A DNA stretch of 64,000 nucleotides from a virus: the IMG/VR virus record IMGVR_UViG_3300027969_000039, positions 124,001 through 188,000 of that record; one strand, written 5' to 3'. Each line of letters starts with the position of its first letter. Position 1 is the stretch's first letter. This document shows positions 33,088 to 39,722 of the stretch, piece after piece. The notes beneath the pieces were generated by a model that was given only the letters and a program-made list of their open reading frames with translations, searched no databases and was not told the DNA's origin. The position numbers and the translations under genes were made by a program.

Positions 33088-33094
33088 ATAAATA
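33088..33094 (+). promoter_or_regulatory. ATAAATA box 6 bases before a GTG start
   Basis: ATAAATA on the plus strand, five bases before GTG 33100, no ribosome site. It is back to back with the minus-strand sigma70 promoter. Confidence 0.5.
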
Positions 33095-33099
33095 AGATT

Positions 33100-33744
33100 G
33101 TGAAACCCACAATCGCATTATTCTTGTACGACCCGAAATGCTCCGTCCAATCAGGAAACGGGATGATGAAGGCTTTAAGTGAGTATTATAACTTCAAAAT
33201 CTTTAGTAAAAATAAGTTAGAATACGATTTCTTTGACGGGGTAGATATGATTGCTGTTCCGGGAGGGATCGGGGATAGTGATACATTCAAACAACTTTTC
33301 AAAAACAACGGAAAACGAGTAAAAGATTTCATCCATGGTGGCGGTAGATACTTAGGTATCTGTATGGGTGCATATTGGGCAGGTAGTCATTACTTGAATG
33401 TACTAGATGATGTTGATGCGGTACAGTATATCAAACAACCTGGTACTGATACACGTAGACCACATGCTAAAAACTTAGCAATAACATGGAAAGACGAACC
33501 CATGAACATGTTCTTCTATGATGGGTGTTCGCTAGTTGGCAATAGACACAAATTCAGAACGGTCGCTACATACGCAAATGGTGATGCGATGGCTATCTAT
33601 CAAAAACGCATAGGACTGATTGGTTGTCATCCTGAAAGTGAACAGTTTTGGTATGATAGCTACAGCTACATGAAGGGCAAGTGGCACGGCGGCGAGCAGC
33701 ACGAATTGTTGTTAGATTTCACTAACGATTTAATGAATAGGTAA
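33100..33744 (+). CDS. Class I glutamine amidotransferase-like protein (BPL_N type)
   Basis: The 214-residue protein, starting at GTG 33100, has VPGGIGDS, the nucleophile elbow GICMGAY (Cys88) and CHPESEQFW with His177 and Glu179, completing a Cys-His-Glu triad. This arrangement is seen in the N-terminal domain of eukaryotic biotin-protein ligases (BPL_N) and related bacterial proteins. The substrate is unknown. An upstream extension to 33019 would overlap the minus-strand promoter and is unlikely. Confidence 0.75.
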   Translation: MKPTIALFLYDPKCSVQSGNGMMKALSEYYNFKIFSKNKLEYDFFDGVDMIAVPGGIGDSDTFKQLFKNNGKRVKDFIHGGGRYLGICMGAYWAGSHYLNVLDDVDAVQYIKQPGTDTRRPHAKNLAITWKDEPMNMFFYDGCSLVGNRHKFRTVATYANGDAMAIYQKRIGLIGCHPESEQFWYDSYSYMKGKWHGGEQHELLLDFTNDLMNR

Positions 33745-33748
33745 TACC

Positions 33749-34045
33749 CTATTCTAGATCCTTGTCTCTGATCTTAAATCCTTCACCATTGTTCAATACA
33801 CACGCCATAGTCTTGTCATATTGAACTACAGTCCAAGTGAGGGTCTCAGTATTGATCATCACAACGGTTTGAGTATCAGAGTATTTGCTATCTCCAACCC
33901 AGATTATTTTCTCTTTGGCCATCTTGGTTAGTGCCTCAAGAACAAATTTAGTTTTTCCGCAAGTTAATTTTCTGTCATACTCTGCTAGTTGGGCAAATGA
34001 AATAGTGGTTGTTAGGCATAACAATGCCAATATTAGGTGACGCAT
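33749..34045 (-). CDS. Small secreted protein, paralogue of 8717-9043
   Basis: A signal peptide (MRHLILALLCLTTTISFAQ) is followed by a compact domain with two Cys (about 29 and 83) and TLTWTVVQYDKTMACVLNNG, matching the TWTIIATKDKLSCIVG region of the product of 8717-9043. A strong ribosome site (GGGGGA) and an ATAAATA box (34067-34073, minus) precede it. Periplasmic role unknown. Confidence 0.75.
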   Translation of the reverse strand: MRHLILALLCLTTTISFAQLAEYDRKLTCGKTKFVLEALTKMAKEKIIWVGDSKYSDTQTVVMINTETLTWTVVQYDKTMACVLNNGEGFKIRDKDLE

Positions 34046-34081
34046 GGATTCCCCCTTTGTTGTCTGTATTTATTGTCATAA

Positions 34082-34103
34082 TAGTGAAATAAAAATTTCA
34101 CTA
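34082..34103. promoter_or_regulatory. 22-base palindrome between divergent genes
   Basis: TAGTGAAAT (34082-34090) and ATTTCACTA (34095-34103) flank AAAA in a perfect inverted repeat. It lies between the divergent starts 34045 and 34125 and overlaps the CTAAATA box at 34101-34107. An operator is likely; a terminator is not, since neither gene ends here. Confidence 0.6.
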
Positions 34104-34107
34104 AATA
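34101..34107 (+). promoter_or_regulatory. CTAAATA box
   Basis: CTAAATA lies 18 bases before ATG 34125, with TGGGGT between as ribosome site, and overlaps the palindrome at 34082-34103. Confidence 0.45.
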
Positions 34108-34124
34108 GTAAAATGGGGTAAACT

Positions 34125-34736
34125 ATGAAAGAAATACTAGAGACATTAAGAGTGCAACGCTGGGACGATCATCGCTATTATCATCACAGCAGGATAAATC
34201 AATTTTTGCATTTAATTAGTGCATTATCATTCATAGTAGCATATGCTTATCTATTCATTGATCCCGTAATTAGTGCTTACATCGCGTGGTTTATCTCAAT
34301 GACTACAAGACAAGCAGGACATTTCTTCTTTGAACCCAAAGATTACGACACATACAATCAGGCCACACAAGATCATAAAGAGGCTATCAAGATTGGATAC
34401 AATCTCAAACGCAAACGAGTATTGATCGCTTGCTGGTTGGCTGTGCCGTTGCTGGCATACTTTGATGCGGCATTGTTTAACTTTGTGATGCCAGACGCTG
34501 CACCAGACACACTAATAGATAGGATTGGTTGGGGTTGGTTATGGTTAGGATTAGCAGCAGTTGTGTTTAGAATGATACAACTTACTGCTATTCAAAGCCG
34601 CAAAGTAGCACTAGTATGGTGCTTAAAGATAATGACAGATCCATTCCATGATGCTGTCATCTATCGCAAGAGTCCATTATATCTGATGCGTGGGCAGTTG
34701 ATTGATCCTGACTTGCGTCAAGATTATGAAGATTAA
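34125..34736 (+). CDS. Multi-pass membrane protein, 203 residues
   Basis: The protein begins with a His-rich amphipathic region (WDDHRYYHHSRINQFLHLIS), has about four membrane helices (about 27-45, 47-60, 106-125, 137-160) and conserved charged phrases (TTRQAGHFFFEPKDYD, QDHKEAIKIGYNLKRKRVL). The HH/Q...GHFFFEP pattern resembles membrane proteins related to lipid metabolism (Mpo1/DUF962-like or desaturase-like) but the match is uncertain. It converges with four-base overlap on the lipid glycosyltransferase gene, so a role in the same membrane remodelling is possible. Confidence 0.65.
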   Translation: MKEILETLRVQRWDDHRYYHHSRINQFLHLISALSFIVAYAYLFIDPVISAYIAWFISMTTRQAGHFFFEPKDYDTYNQATQDHKEAIKIGYNLKRKRVLIACWLAVPLLAYFDAALFNFVMPDAAPDTLIDRIGWGWLWLGLAAVVFRMIQLTAIQSRKVALVWCLKIMTDPFHDAVIYRKSPLYLMRGQLIDPDLRQDYED

Positions 34737-35731
34737 AGCGGAGTAAGATTGTCGCGGAATATCTTCCAGGCTCTCTCCCAACTCCAACGCTGGCTACCTT
34801 CTAATACTCTATCTCTATCTAATTGTAGGCAACCAGTTATAGCATCAGCTAGGTTCTCATTCACAAATCCAGTGACACCTTGCTCAACAACATCTAATGG
34901 TCCTAGCACAGGGTATGCTGCTACAGGAGTGCCGCAGGCCATGGCTTCAATCATCACAATGCCAAATGTTTCCCACCGTGAAGGAAACACAAACACATCA
35001 GCATCAGCATAGCATTGTGCTAGAGCGAAGCCGGTCTTGAATCCTTTGAACTCCACATCAGGATATAGTTTTTCCAGTCTAGCACGATCCGGCCCGTCAC
35101 CTACTAATACTTTGCGAGCACCAGGATAATCCAAACTGCAAAACGCATCCAGATTCTTTTCTATGCTGAGTCTGCACACACACAACAGCACAGGACCGGT
35201 GCCTCTGCTGCCGCGATAACCGGGATTAAATATGCTTCGGTCAACGCCGCGGGTCCATGAGTTGATCTCGCCCCAGAAGCCATGTTCTTTCAGTTCCTTC
35301 ACCATACTATCTGTAGTAGTCAATACACGACCACTATGTTTGTGAAACCATCTCACATATTTCCAAGTTATAGATTGTGGTATCCTTAGATACTTATGTA
35401 AGGCTTCAGGATACTTTGTATGATAAGCAGTATTATACCTACGATAGTGCCGGTCAAGATAAAATCTAGCGTAGAGACCAAGAGGACCCTCTGTGGCGAT
35501 GTGTATATAATCCGGAGCCACCGCCCTAATCTTCTCCCCAATCTTCCAGGGAATCGAAATTTTAACTTCACTGTAGCCTGGGCAATCAAAAAATAGGAAC
35601 TCCATGGGAGTAAGGAAAACAACACGATAGTCGTCCAGAACCGCACACGCCTCAATATTCTTATATGTAGTGACAACGCCATTTATTTGCTCTGGTAAGT
35701 TATCCGTTATTATCAGTATCGTCTTGATCAT
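34733..35731 (-). CDS. agt: GT4 glycosyltransferase, likely diacylglycerol glycosyltransferase (Agt)
   Basis: The 332-residue GT-B enzyme starts with KTILIITDNLPEQINGVVTT (acceptor-side Gly loop) and has the GT4 signature RWETFGIVMIEAMACGTPVA with the EX7E pair. Its gene overlaps plcP by 32 bases. In phosphate-starved marine and soil bacteria, plcP and agt form a pair: PlcP releases diacylglycerol from phospholipids and Agt adds a sugar to make glycolipids. By this context the enzyme probably glycosylates diacylglycerol. The exact sugar cannot be read from sequence. Confidence 0.82.
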   Translation of the reverse strand: MIKTILIITDNLPEQINGVVTTYKNIEACAVLDDYRVVFLTPMEFLFFDCPGYSEVKISIPWKIGEKIRAVAPDYIHIATEGPLGLYARFYLDRHYRRYNTAYHTKYPEALHKYLRIPQSITWKYVRWFHKHSGRVLTTTDSMVKELKEHGFWGEINSWTRGVDRSIFNPGYRGSRGTGPVLLCVCRLSIEKNLDAFCSLDYPGARKVLVGDGPDRARLEKLYPDVEFKGFKTGFALAQCYADADVFVFPSRWETFGIVMIEAMACGTPVAAYPVLGPLDVVEQGVTGFVNENLADAITGCLQLDRDRVLEGSQRWSWERAWKIFRDNLTPL

Positions 35732-36473
35732 TTTCTCTAGTCCATGTAACTATTTCCCACTTACCATCATGATGCTCTACCAATGCTGTGCATGACTCTA
35801 CCCAGTCACCGTCGTTCATGTAAGTGATTCCATCTATATCTTTGATTTCAGCATGGTGAATATGTCCACATATAACCCCATCAAAGCCTCGCTTCTTACA
35901 GTACTTAGCGAGGTTGTGTTCAAAGTGAAAAATAAAATCAACAGCTTTTTTCACACGCTGTTTCAAATACTGACTAAGACTCCAATAACCAAATCCCATC
36001 TTATGTCTTATCCAATTGAATCTGCTATTCCATGCTAGGATAGTATCGTATGCATAATCTCCTAAGAAACTTATCCAAGGTGCTAGTCTAGTTATACCAT
36101 CAAACAAATCTCCATGCACTACAAGATAATGCTTGCCATCTGCACCTATATGTTCTATCTGATTGTGTATCTCAACGAGTCCAAAACTGAATCCATATGG
36201 AATCATCGGGCGTAGAAATTCATCGTGATTACCAGCAACATATATAACTCTTGTTCCACGTTTAGCGTGACCAAGAACACGACGGACTACATTAGTGTGA
36301 CTCTGCTTCCAACGCCATTTATTTTGTTGGATACGCCATGCATCAATTATATCCCCTACTAGATATAGTGTATCGCATGAGTTATGCTTTAGAAAGTTGT
36401 TGAGTTTGTCAGCTTGACAATCTTTGGTTCCTAAATGCACATCAGAGATAAAAATTGATCTATATGTTTTCAT
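35700..36473 (-). CDS. plcP: PlcP-type phospholipase C (metallophosphoesterase)
   Basis: The 257-residue protein has SDVHLG (10-15), LVGDIIDAW (38-46), AGNHDEF (80-86), VHGDLFD (119-125) and CGHIHHAE, plus NDGDWVESCTALVEH. These phrases match PlcP of Sinorhizobium and relatives, which strips head groups from phosphatidylcholine and phosphatidylethanolamine under phosphate starvation, rather than LpxH of lipid A synthesis, although automated tools often call it UDP-2,3-diacylglucosamine diphosphatase. It overlaps the glycosyltransferase gene and follows pstS, supporting lipid remodelling. Confidence 0.85.
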   Translation of the reverse strand: MKTYRSIFISDVHLGTKDCQADKLNNFLKHNSCDTLYLVGDIIDAWRIQQNKWRWKQSHTNVVRRVLGHAKRGTRVIYVAGNHDEFLRPMIPYGFSFGLVEIHNQIEHIGADGKHYLVVHGDLFDGITRLAPWISFLGDYAYDTILAWNSRFNWIRHKMGFGYWSLSQYLKQRVKKAVDFIFHFEHNLAKYCKKRGFDGVICGHIHHAEIKDIDGITYMNDGDWVESCTALVEHHDGKWEIVTWTRENDQDDTDNNG

Positions 36474-36488
36474 TATTATTATTCTAAT

Positions 36489-36510
36489 AAAAAAGAGCCT
36501 TTCGGCTCTT
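36489..36510 (-). terminator. Intrinsic terminator/attenuator between pstS and plcP
   Basis: AAGAGCC and GGCTCTT form a seven-base stem with a TTTC-type loop, followed on the minus strand by six T residues. It lies between the pstS stop and the plcP start, so plcP-agt would need read-through, or partial termination sets the ratio. Confidence 0.8.
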
Positions 36511-36555
36511 AGTGCTGGTTACGAGTTCCAGCCTCCTCTCTATCTTGAGGTCGGT

Positions 36556-37551
36556 TTAAAATAATCCTAGTTGTTTCCAATCAGAACGAATCTTAGCTTT
36601 GACTGCTGCCGGTAATGCAACATAGTCTAACTCATCTGCGGCTTTGTCGCCATTATTGAAAGCCCAATCAAAGAATGTTAGAGCAGTTTTAGATGCAGCA
36701 ACATCACCTGGCTTTACATAAACAAGAATGAATGTAGCACCACTGATAGGCCATGCTTCTTTGCCTGCTTGATTAGTCAATATCTGATAGTAACTCTTGT
36801 TCCAGTCAGCGTTAGCAGCGGCTGCTTTGAATGCATCTTCTGTAGGTGCTACCCAATTGCCTGCTGCATTCTGCACATTGACCCAGTTCATCTTGGCTTG
36901 TTTTACATAAGCATATTCAACATAGCCCAATGCCCCCGGAAGTTGGCGAACCATAGCAGAAACGCCTTCGTTACCCTTACCACCTGCTCCTGTTTTCCAA
37001 CTAACAGCAGTGCCTTCACCGATTGTATCTTTGAACTCTTTGCTGACTTTGCTCAAGTAGTTGGTCCAGATGAATGTTGTGCCACTTCCATCTGCACGGC
37101 GAACCACTGTGATAGCTTGATCGGGCAATGCTAGTGACGGGTTCAATGATTTGATAGCAGCATCATCCCAACGGGTGATCTTGCCCAAGAAGATATCAGC
37201 CATGACTGCACCTGTCAAGCGTAGTTGTCCGGGCTCAATTCCTTTGAGGTTGATTACCGGAACAACTCCACCAATTGCTGTAGGAAACTGAAACAAGCCT
37301 GATGCTTGAAGTTTGTCATCGGTGAGTGGCATGTCACTTGCACCGAACGTGACGGTCTTTGCTTCAATCTGCTTGATGCCTGCGCCTGAACCAACTGATT
37401 GATAGTTGATCTTGATGTTGGTAGACTTGTTATATTCACTCGCCCACTTTGCATATAACGGAGCCGGGAATGTTGCCCCGGCTCCTGTAATCTCTTGTGC
37501 TGATGCAGCGAATGCTATCACTGCCAATAATGTTGTAAACAGTTTTTTCAT
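36556..37551 (-). CDS. pstS: Periplasmic phosphate-binding protein PstS
   Basis: The 331-residue protein has a signal peptide (about 1-18), GAGATFPAPLYAKW with the phosphate-binding Thr, SVGSGAGIKQIEAK, FGASDMPL, RADGSGTTFIWTNYL and the C-terminal FFDWAFNNGDKAADELDYVA, all typical of PstS. It would capture phosphate for the host PstCAB transporter. Start 37551 follows AAGGAG. A PHO box lies 32-49 bases upstream. Phage-borne pstS is well known in cyanophages; here it leads a lipid-remodelling pair. By eye less AT-rich than its neighbours, in line with host origin. Confidence 0.95.
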   Translation of the reverse strand: MKKLFTTLLAVIAFAASAQEITGAGATFPAPLYAKWASEYNKSTNIKINYQSVGSGAGIKQIEAKTVTFGASDMPLTDDKLQASGLFQFPTAIGGVVPVINLKGIEPGQLRLTGAVMADIFLGKITRWDDAAIKSLNPSLALPDQAITVVRRADGSGTTFIWTNYLSKVSKEFKDTIGEGTAVSWKTGAGGKGNEGVSAMVRQLPGALGYVEYAYVKQAKMNWVNVQNAAGNWVAPTEDAFKAAAANADWNKSYYQILTNQAGKEAWPISGATFILVYVKPGDVAASKTALTFFDWAFNNGDKAADELDYVALPAAVKAKIRSDWKQLGLF

Positions 37552-37566
37552 GTAATCTCCTTGTGT

Positions 37567-37600
37567 GTTACACAAATATTTAGTGACATAATTGTGACAG
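37567..37600 (-). promoter_or_regulatory. PHO box and promoter of pstS
   Basis: On the minus strand two seven-base direct repeats, CTGTCAC (37600-37594) and ATGTCAC (37589-37583), are separated by AATT, the exact PhoB box layout (7-4-7). A -10-like TGTAAC (37572-37567) lies ten bases beyond. This implies induction by host PhoB during phosphate starvation. Confidence 0.75.
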
Positions 37601-37617
37601 TAATATTACATCCATAA

Positions 37618-37641
37618 GAAAAGGGCAACTAGTGCCCTTTG
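37618..37641 (-). terminator. Intrinsic terminator of the porin gene
   Basis: AAAGGGCA (37620-37627) pairs with TGCCCTTT (37633-37640) across a five-base loop; the minus strand continues TTCTTAT. Confidence 0.8.
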
Positions 37642-37658
37642 TTCTAATTTGAGTTAGA

Positions 37659-38558
37659 TTAGAAATTGAATTCTACGCCTACACCGTATTGATTAATATC
37701 AGTAGCAGCATCTAGGTAACTCCAACGAGCATTGAATGTCAATGCTTTGTTCATCGCATAGCTTACACCCAAACCACGACCGGTCACGCTAGTGTTAGTC
37801 TGACCATATGTACCTTGAACTGCAAAACGATCACCGATTGCTTGGCTGATACCAACGCTAGAACCTGTGGTGCTTACATTAGATACCTTGTCATCGCTAT
37901 ACATTCCGAACACTGTAGTTCCAGTACTAACCAATTTGTATTTCACACCAACGATAGTGCTGAGACTGGTGCTGCTGTCATCATAACGAGCGACTGTAGC
38001 AGACATAGGTCCCAAAGTGTAGCTGATGCTACCAGTCTGAACATTAGTAGTTCCAGCAGTTTCGCTATTAGCCATCACATATTGTCCTGTGAAGCCAGCG
38101 ATACTTGCTGTGTTCACGAACAAACCATTTTGCAAACGACTGCCTTGTGCAGAGTGAATGGTAGCGGCAATAGTGCCATACGCATTGTCAAATGCGTCAT
38201 AGTTATCCAACACACGAACTACACTGTGCTTGTCACGACCCATGCCTAAAGAACCTAAATTATTGCTCAAGCTAAAGAGTGAAGTACGATCACCTAAAGT
38301 GGTAGCACTTGGTGCGTCCATTGCTACGCCAGTTTCGATGATAACGGCAGCGGTGATTCCATCACCAACATCACTAGAGGCTTTTACACCTAAGCGGCTT
38401 GAGTCATTGGTCAACCGAGTGAGGGCACTAGCGGTACCAGCTGTGTATGATTCTTGATACTCACGTACTTTGCCATAGACGCTGACTTGGGGAGCGGTTT
38501 GTGCTAGCACAAAACCTGAGGCCAATGCTAGGGCCAAGAGTAAAGCATATTTCTTCAT
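37659..38558 (-). CDS. Outer-membrane porin (Burkholderiales general-porin type)
   Basis: The 299-residue protein has a signal peptide (MKKYALLLALALASGFVLAQ), an opening strand APQVSVYGKVREY, RLGVKASSDVGDGITAAVII with the eyelet-loop GD region, MGRDKHSVVRVLDNYDAFDN and a C-terminal beta signal ending in Phe (YGVGVEFNF). Such porins are about 350 residues in betaproteobacteria, so some loops are shorter. It would add an outer-membrane channel during infection, maybe for phosphate or as receptor masking. Promoter TTGACA-17-TATTAT precedes it. Confidence 0.88.
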   Translation of the reverse strand: MKKYALLLALALASGFVLAQTAPQVSVYGKVREYQESYTAGTASALTRLTNDSSRLGVKASSDVGDGITAAVIIETGVAMDAPSATTLGDRTSLFSLSNNLGSLGMGRDKHSVVRVLDNYDAFDNAYGTIAATIHSAQGSRLQNGLFVNTASIAGFTGQYVMANSETAGTTNVQTGSISYTLGPMSATVARYDDSSTSLSTIVGVKYKLVSTGTTVFGMYSDDKVSNVSTTGSSVGISQAIGDRFAVQGTYGQTNTSVTGRGLGVSYAMNKALTFNARWSYLDAATDINQYGVGVEFNF

Positions 38559-38600
38559 ATTATATTTCCTTTAGTTTATAATAACCCTTCTGGGGTTAGA

Positions 38601-38629
38601 ATAATATTTAGTCCGACAAATCCTGTCAA
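38601..38629 (-). promoter_or_regulatory. Sigma70 promoter of the porin gene
   Basis: TTGACA (38629-38624), 17-base spacer, TATTAT (38606-38601) on the minus strand. A CTAAATA sequence overlaps the -10 (38605-38611), and a leader hairpin AACCC/GGGTT lies at 38582-38596. Confidence 0.7.
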
Positions 38630-38691
38630 ATAAATTATGTATTCAAGCAAAGAGTATACACTGATTACGCAATGTATTCTACTTAATATGG

Positions 38692-38715
38692 AAAAAGACA
38701 CCTAAGTGTCTTTTT
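38692..38715. terminator. Bidirectional intrinsic terminator after pqqA
   Basis: AAAAAGACAC (38692-38701), loop CTAA, GTGTCTTTTT (38706-38715): a ten-base stem with A and T runs on both sides. It ends the pqqA unit and isolates it from the porin promoter. Confidence 0.85.
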
Positions 38716-38730
38716 TGGTTAATATGTGAA

Positions 38731-38805
38731 TTAACGATTAGCAATATACATGGTAATTTCAAAACCGAAACGCATATCGCTTGCTTGAGGGGTAGTCCAT
38801 TTCAT
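38731..38805 (-). CDS. pqqA: PQQ precursor peptide PqqA (24 residues)
   Basis: From ATG 38805 to TAA 38731 the peptide begins MKWTTPQASDMRFGFEITMY and ends IANR. This matches PqqA in length, in the MxWxxP start, and in the FGFEITMY core with the Glu and Tyr (E-x3-Y, residues 16 and 20) that PqqE cross-links to build pyrroloquinoline quinone. A good ribosome site (AGGAG) lies before the ATG and a terminator after the stop, so it is a separate unit between porin and tmRNA. No pqqB-E is visible; none of the radical SAM genes here has the PqqE layout, so host PqqB-E would process it. PQQ serves periplasmic alcohol and sugar dehydrogenases, for example in methylotrophs. Confidence 0.9.
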   Translation of the reverse strand: MKWTTPQASDMRFGFEITMYIANR

Positions 38806-38912
38806 AATTGTTCTCCTATATCAAATTGACATTGTATATATCGTTTATATGTGTTGCCATAACCTAAATAACATAGTGAAAAGTATGAATCTTTATTAGT
38901 GTTACTACTAAT

Positions 38913-38934
38913 AAGAAACCCGCCGAAGCGGGTT
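38913..38934 (-). terminator. Intrinsic terminator of the tmRNA gene
   Basis: On the minus strand AACCCGC, TTCG tetraloop, GCGGGTT, then TCTT. It closes the tmRNA gene. Confidence 0.9.
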
Positions 38935-38935
38935 C

Positions 38936-39220
38936 TGGTTGTTTCTTTTATACAGTAAGTCCTACTGCACCTTAGCTTAAGCAGCTAAAGAATATAACTC
39001 ATCGTTTGCAGTTATGAAATTTGCTTGATTAACGGTCATCGCCTACCGTGTTGCCGTCTCTACTATCTACCTCTGTCGAAACCAGGGCAGGCCCGTCAGA
39101 AGCATACTCCTACAGATCGAAACTGATAAAGATAAGTGCGTACACCTATCCGAGTGAGTATGCTTATGGTGGACCTGGCGGGAGTCGAACCCGCGTCCAG
39201 AAGTCCTTCGCTTTGAAGGG
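38936..39220 (-). ncRNA. ssrA: Permuted (two-piece) tmRNA
   Basis: On the minus strand the acceptor piece comes first: T arm CGCGGGTTCGACTCCCG and acceptor end CAGGTCCACCA (CCA ends at 39167). Then a spacer with a ten-base hairpin (39156-39165 with 39100-39109), then the coding piece from 39094, GGGCCTGCCCTGGTTTCGAC. GGGCCTG pairs with CAGGTCC to rebuild the acceptor stem, and CAGAGGT in the coding piece pairs with ACTTCTG of the acceptor piece (helix P2). The tag frame 39009-38977 encodes ANDELYSLAA then stop. The circularly permuted order is known in alphaproteobacteria, some cyanobacteria and some betaproteobacteria. The outer ends are approximate. tmRNA rescues stalled ribosomes and tags products for ClpXP, both subunits of which are encoded in this window. 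Confidence 0.93.
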
Positions 39221-39243
39221 ATTACAACAATAACTTCTATTTA

Positions 39244-39387
39244 TCACCAAGTTTTCTTAGCGATCCAATGTTGGATTTCTTGCACCCGCCATGCTAGTCC
39301 CCAAGGCAGTGTGAAAAATATCTTCTCACCACTAGGAGTATACATGGTCCGACCATCACTGTCAACCCCCATCAATCCTATAAACAT
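39244..39387 (-). CDS. Small hypothetical protein, 47 residues
   Basis: ATG 39387 follows a very strong ribosome site (AGAGGAG). The product (MFIGLMGVDSDGRTMYTPSG...) is hydrophobic at the start and ends in WRVQEIQHWIAKKTW. It overlaps the upstream zinc-ribbon gene by ten bases. Function unknown. Confidence 0.6.
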   Translation of the reverse strand: MFIGLMGVDSDGRTMYTPSGEKIFFTLPWGLAWRVQEIQHWIAKKTW

Positions 39388-39524
39388 ACGTTCTCCTCTG
39401 ATAATTTGCCACAATGTGGACAATATAACTTCTTTGGTTTCCACGCTTCCATAGTAGCGATACTAAACCACCCTTTACACTCAGCACAAGTGAAATGATA
39501 GATGGTTTCTTTTTCTACATTCAT
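39378..39524 (-). CDS. Small zinc-ribbon protein, 48 residues
   Basis: From ATG 39524 the frame encodes MNVEKETIYHFTCAECKGWF ... YCPHCGKLSEENVCL with CxxC pairs (13-16 and 35-38) forming a zinc ribbon. It overlaps the upstream stop (TGATG) and the downstream start, so it is part of a coupled trio. A nucleic-acid or protein contact role is likely but unspecified. Confidence 0.75.
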   Translation of the reverse strand: MNVEKETIYHFTCAECKGWFSIATMEAWKPKKLYCPHCGKLSEENVCL

Positions 39525-39715
39525 CAAACAAAACTTAGATGTCCAGTAGCATATAACACTGCCATCACTGGCCCTGCAATATGTTCACCAATCTCATACA
39601 ATGCCCAGACAGTCAATGCGACCGCCCACCATGGATTAGTTTCGGCTTTGTGTCCTAACCACATGAAAAACTTTCCATGTAATTGTCCTATCTTGTTTGC
39701 GAATTTGACTATCAT
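39524..39715 (-). CDS. Small membrane protein, 63 residues
   Basis: The ATG at 39715 lies just after an ATAAATA box (39717-39723, minus) and TATAAT. The protein (MIVKFANKIGQLHGKFFMWL...) has one or two hydrophobic helices (about 30-60). A GTG at 39730 is an alternative start. It opens the trio with the zinc-ribbon and 47-residue genes. Confidence 0.6.
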   Translation of the reverse strand: MIVKFANKIGQLHGKFFMWLGHKAETNPWWAVALTVWALYEIGEHIAGPVMAVLYATGHLSFV

Positions 39716-39722
39716 GTATTTA

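Noticed and set aside
33019-33099. N-terminal extension of the amidotransferase-like gene
   Set aside because: It would run through the divergent promoter and adds Cys/Tyr-rich residues unlike the family; GTG 33100 follows a late box at the recurrent distance.
35700-36473. LpxH (UDP-2,3-diacylglucosamine diphosphatase) of lipid A synthesis
   Set aside because: The GDWVESCTA and GHIHHAE phrases and the overlap with a GT4 gene next to pstS fit PlcP better.
36511-36545. tRNA-like stretch (GGTTACGAGTTCCAGCC) near the pstS terminator
   Set aside because: Too short for a tRNA and lacks acceptor and anticodon arms; it is a second small hairpin after pstS.
38936-39220. Ordinary one-piece tmRNA or a lone tRNA
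   Set aside because: The T arm and CCA end lie before the tag in the reading direction; only a permuted two-piece arrangement allows the acceptor stem and P2 to pair.
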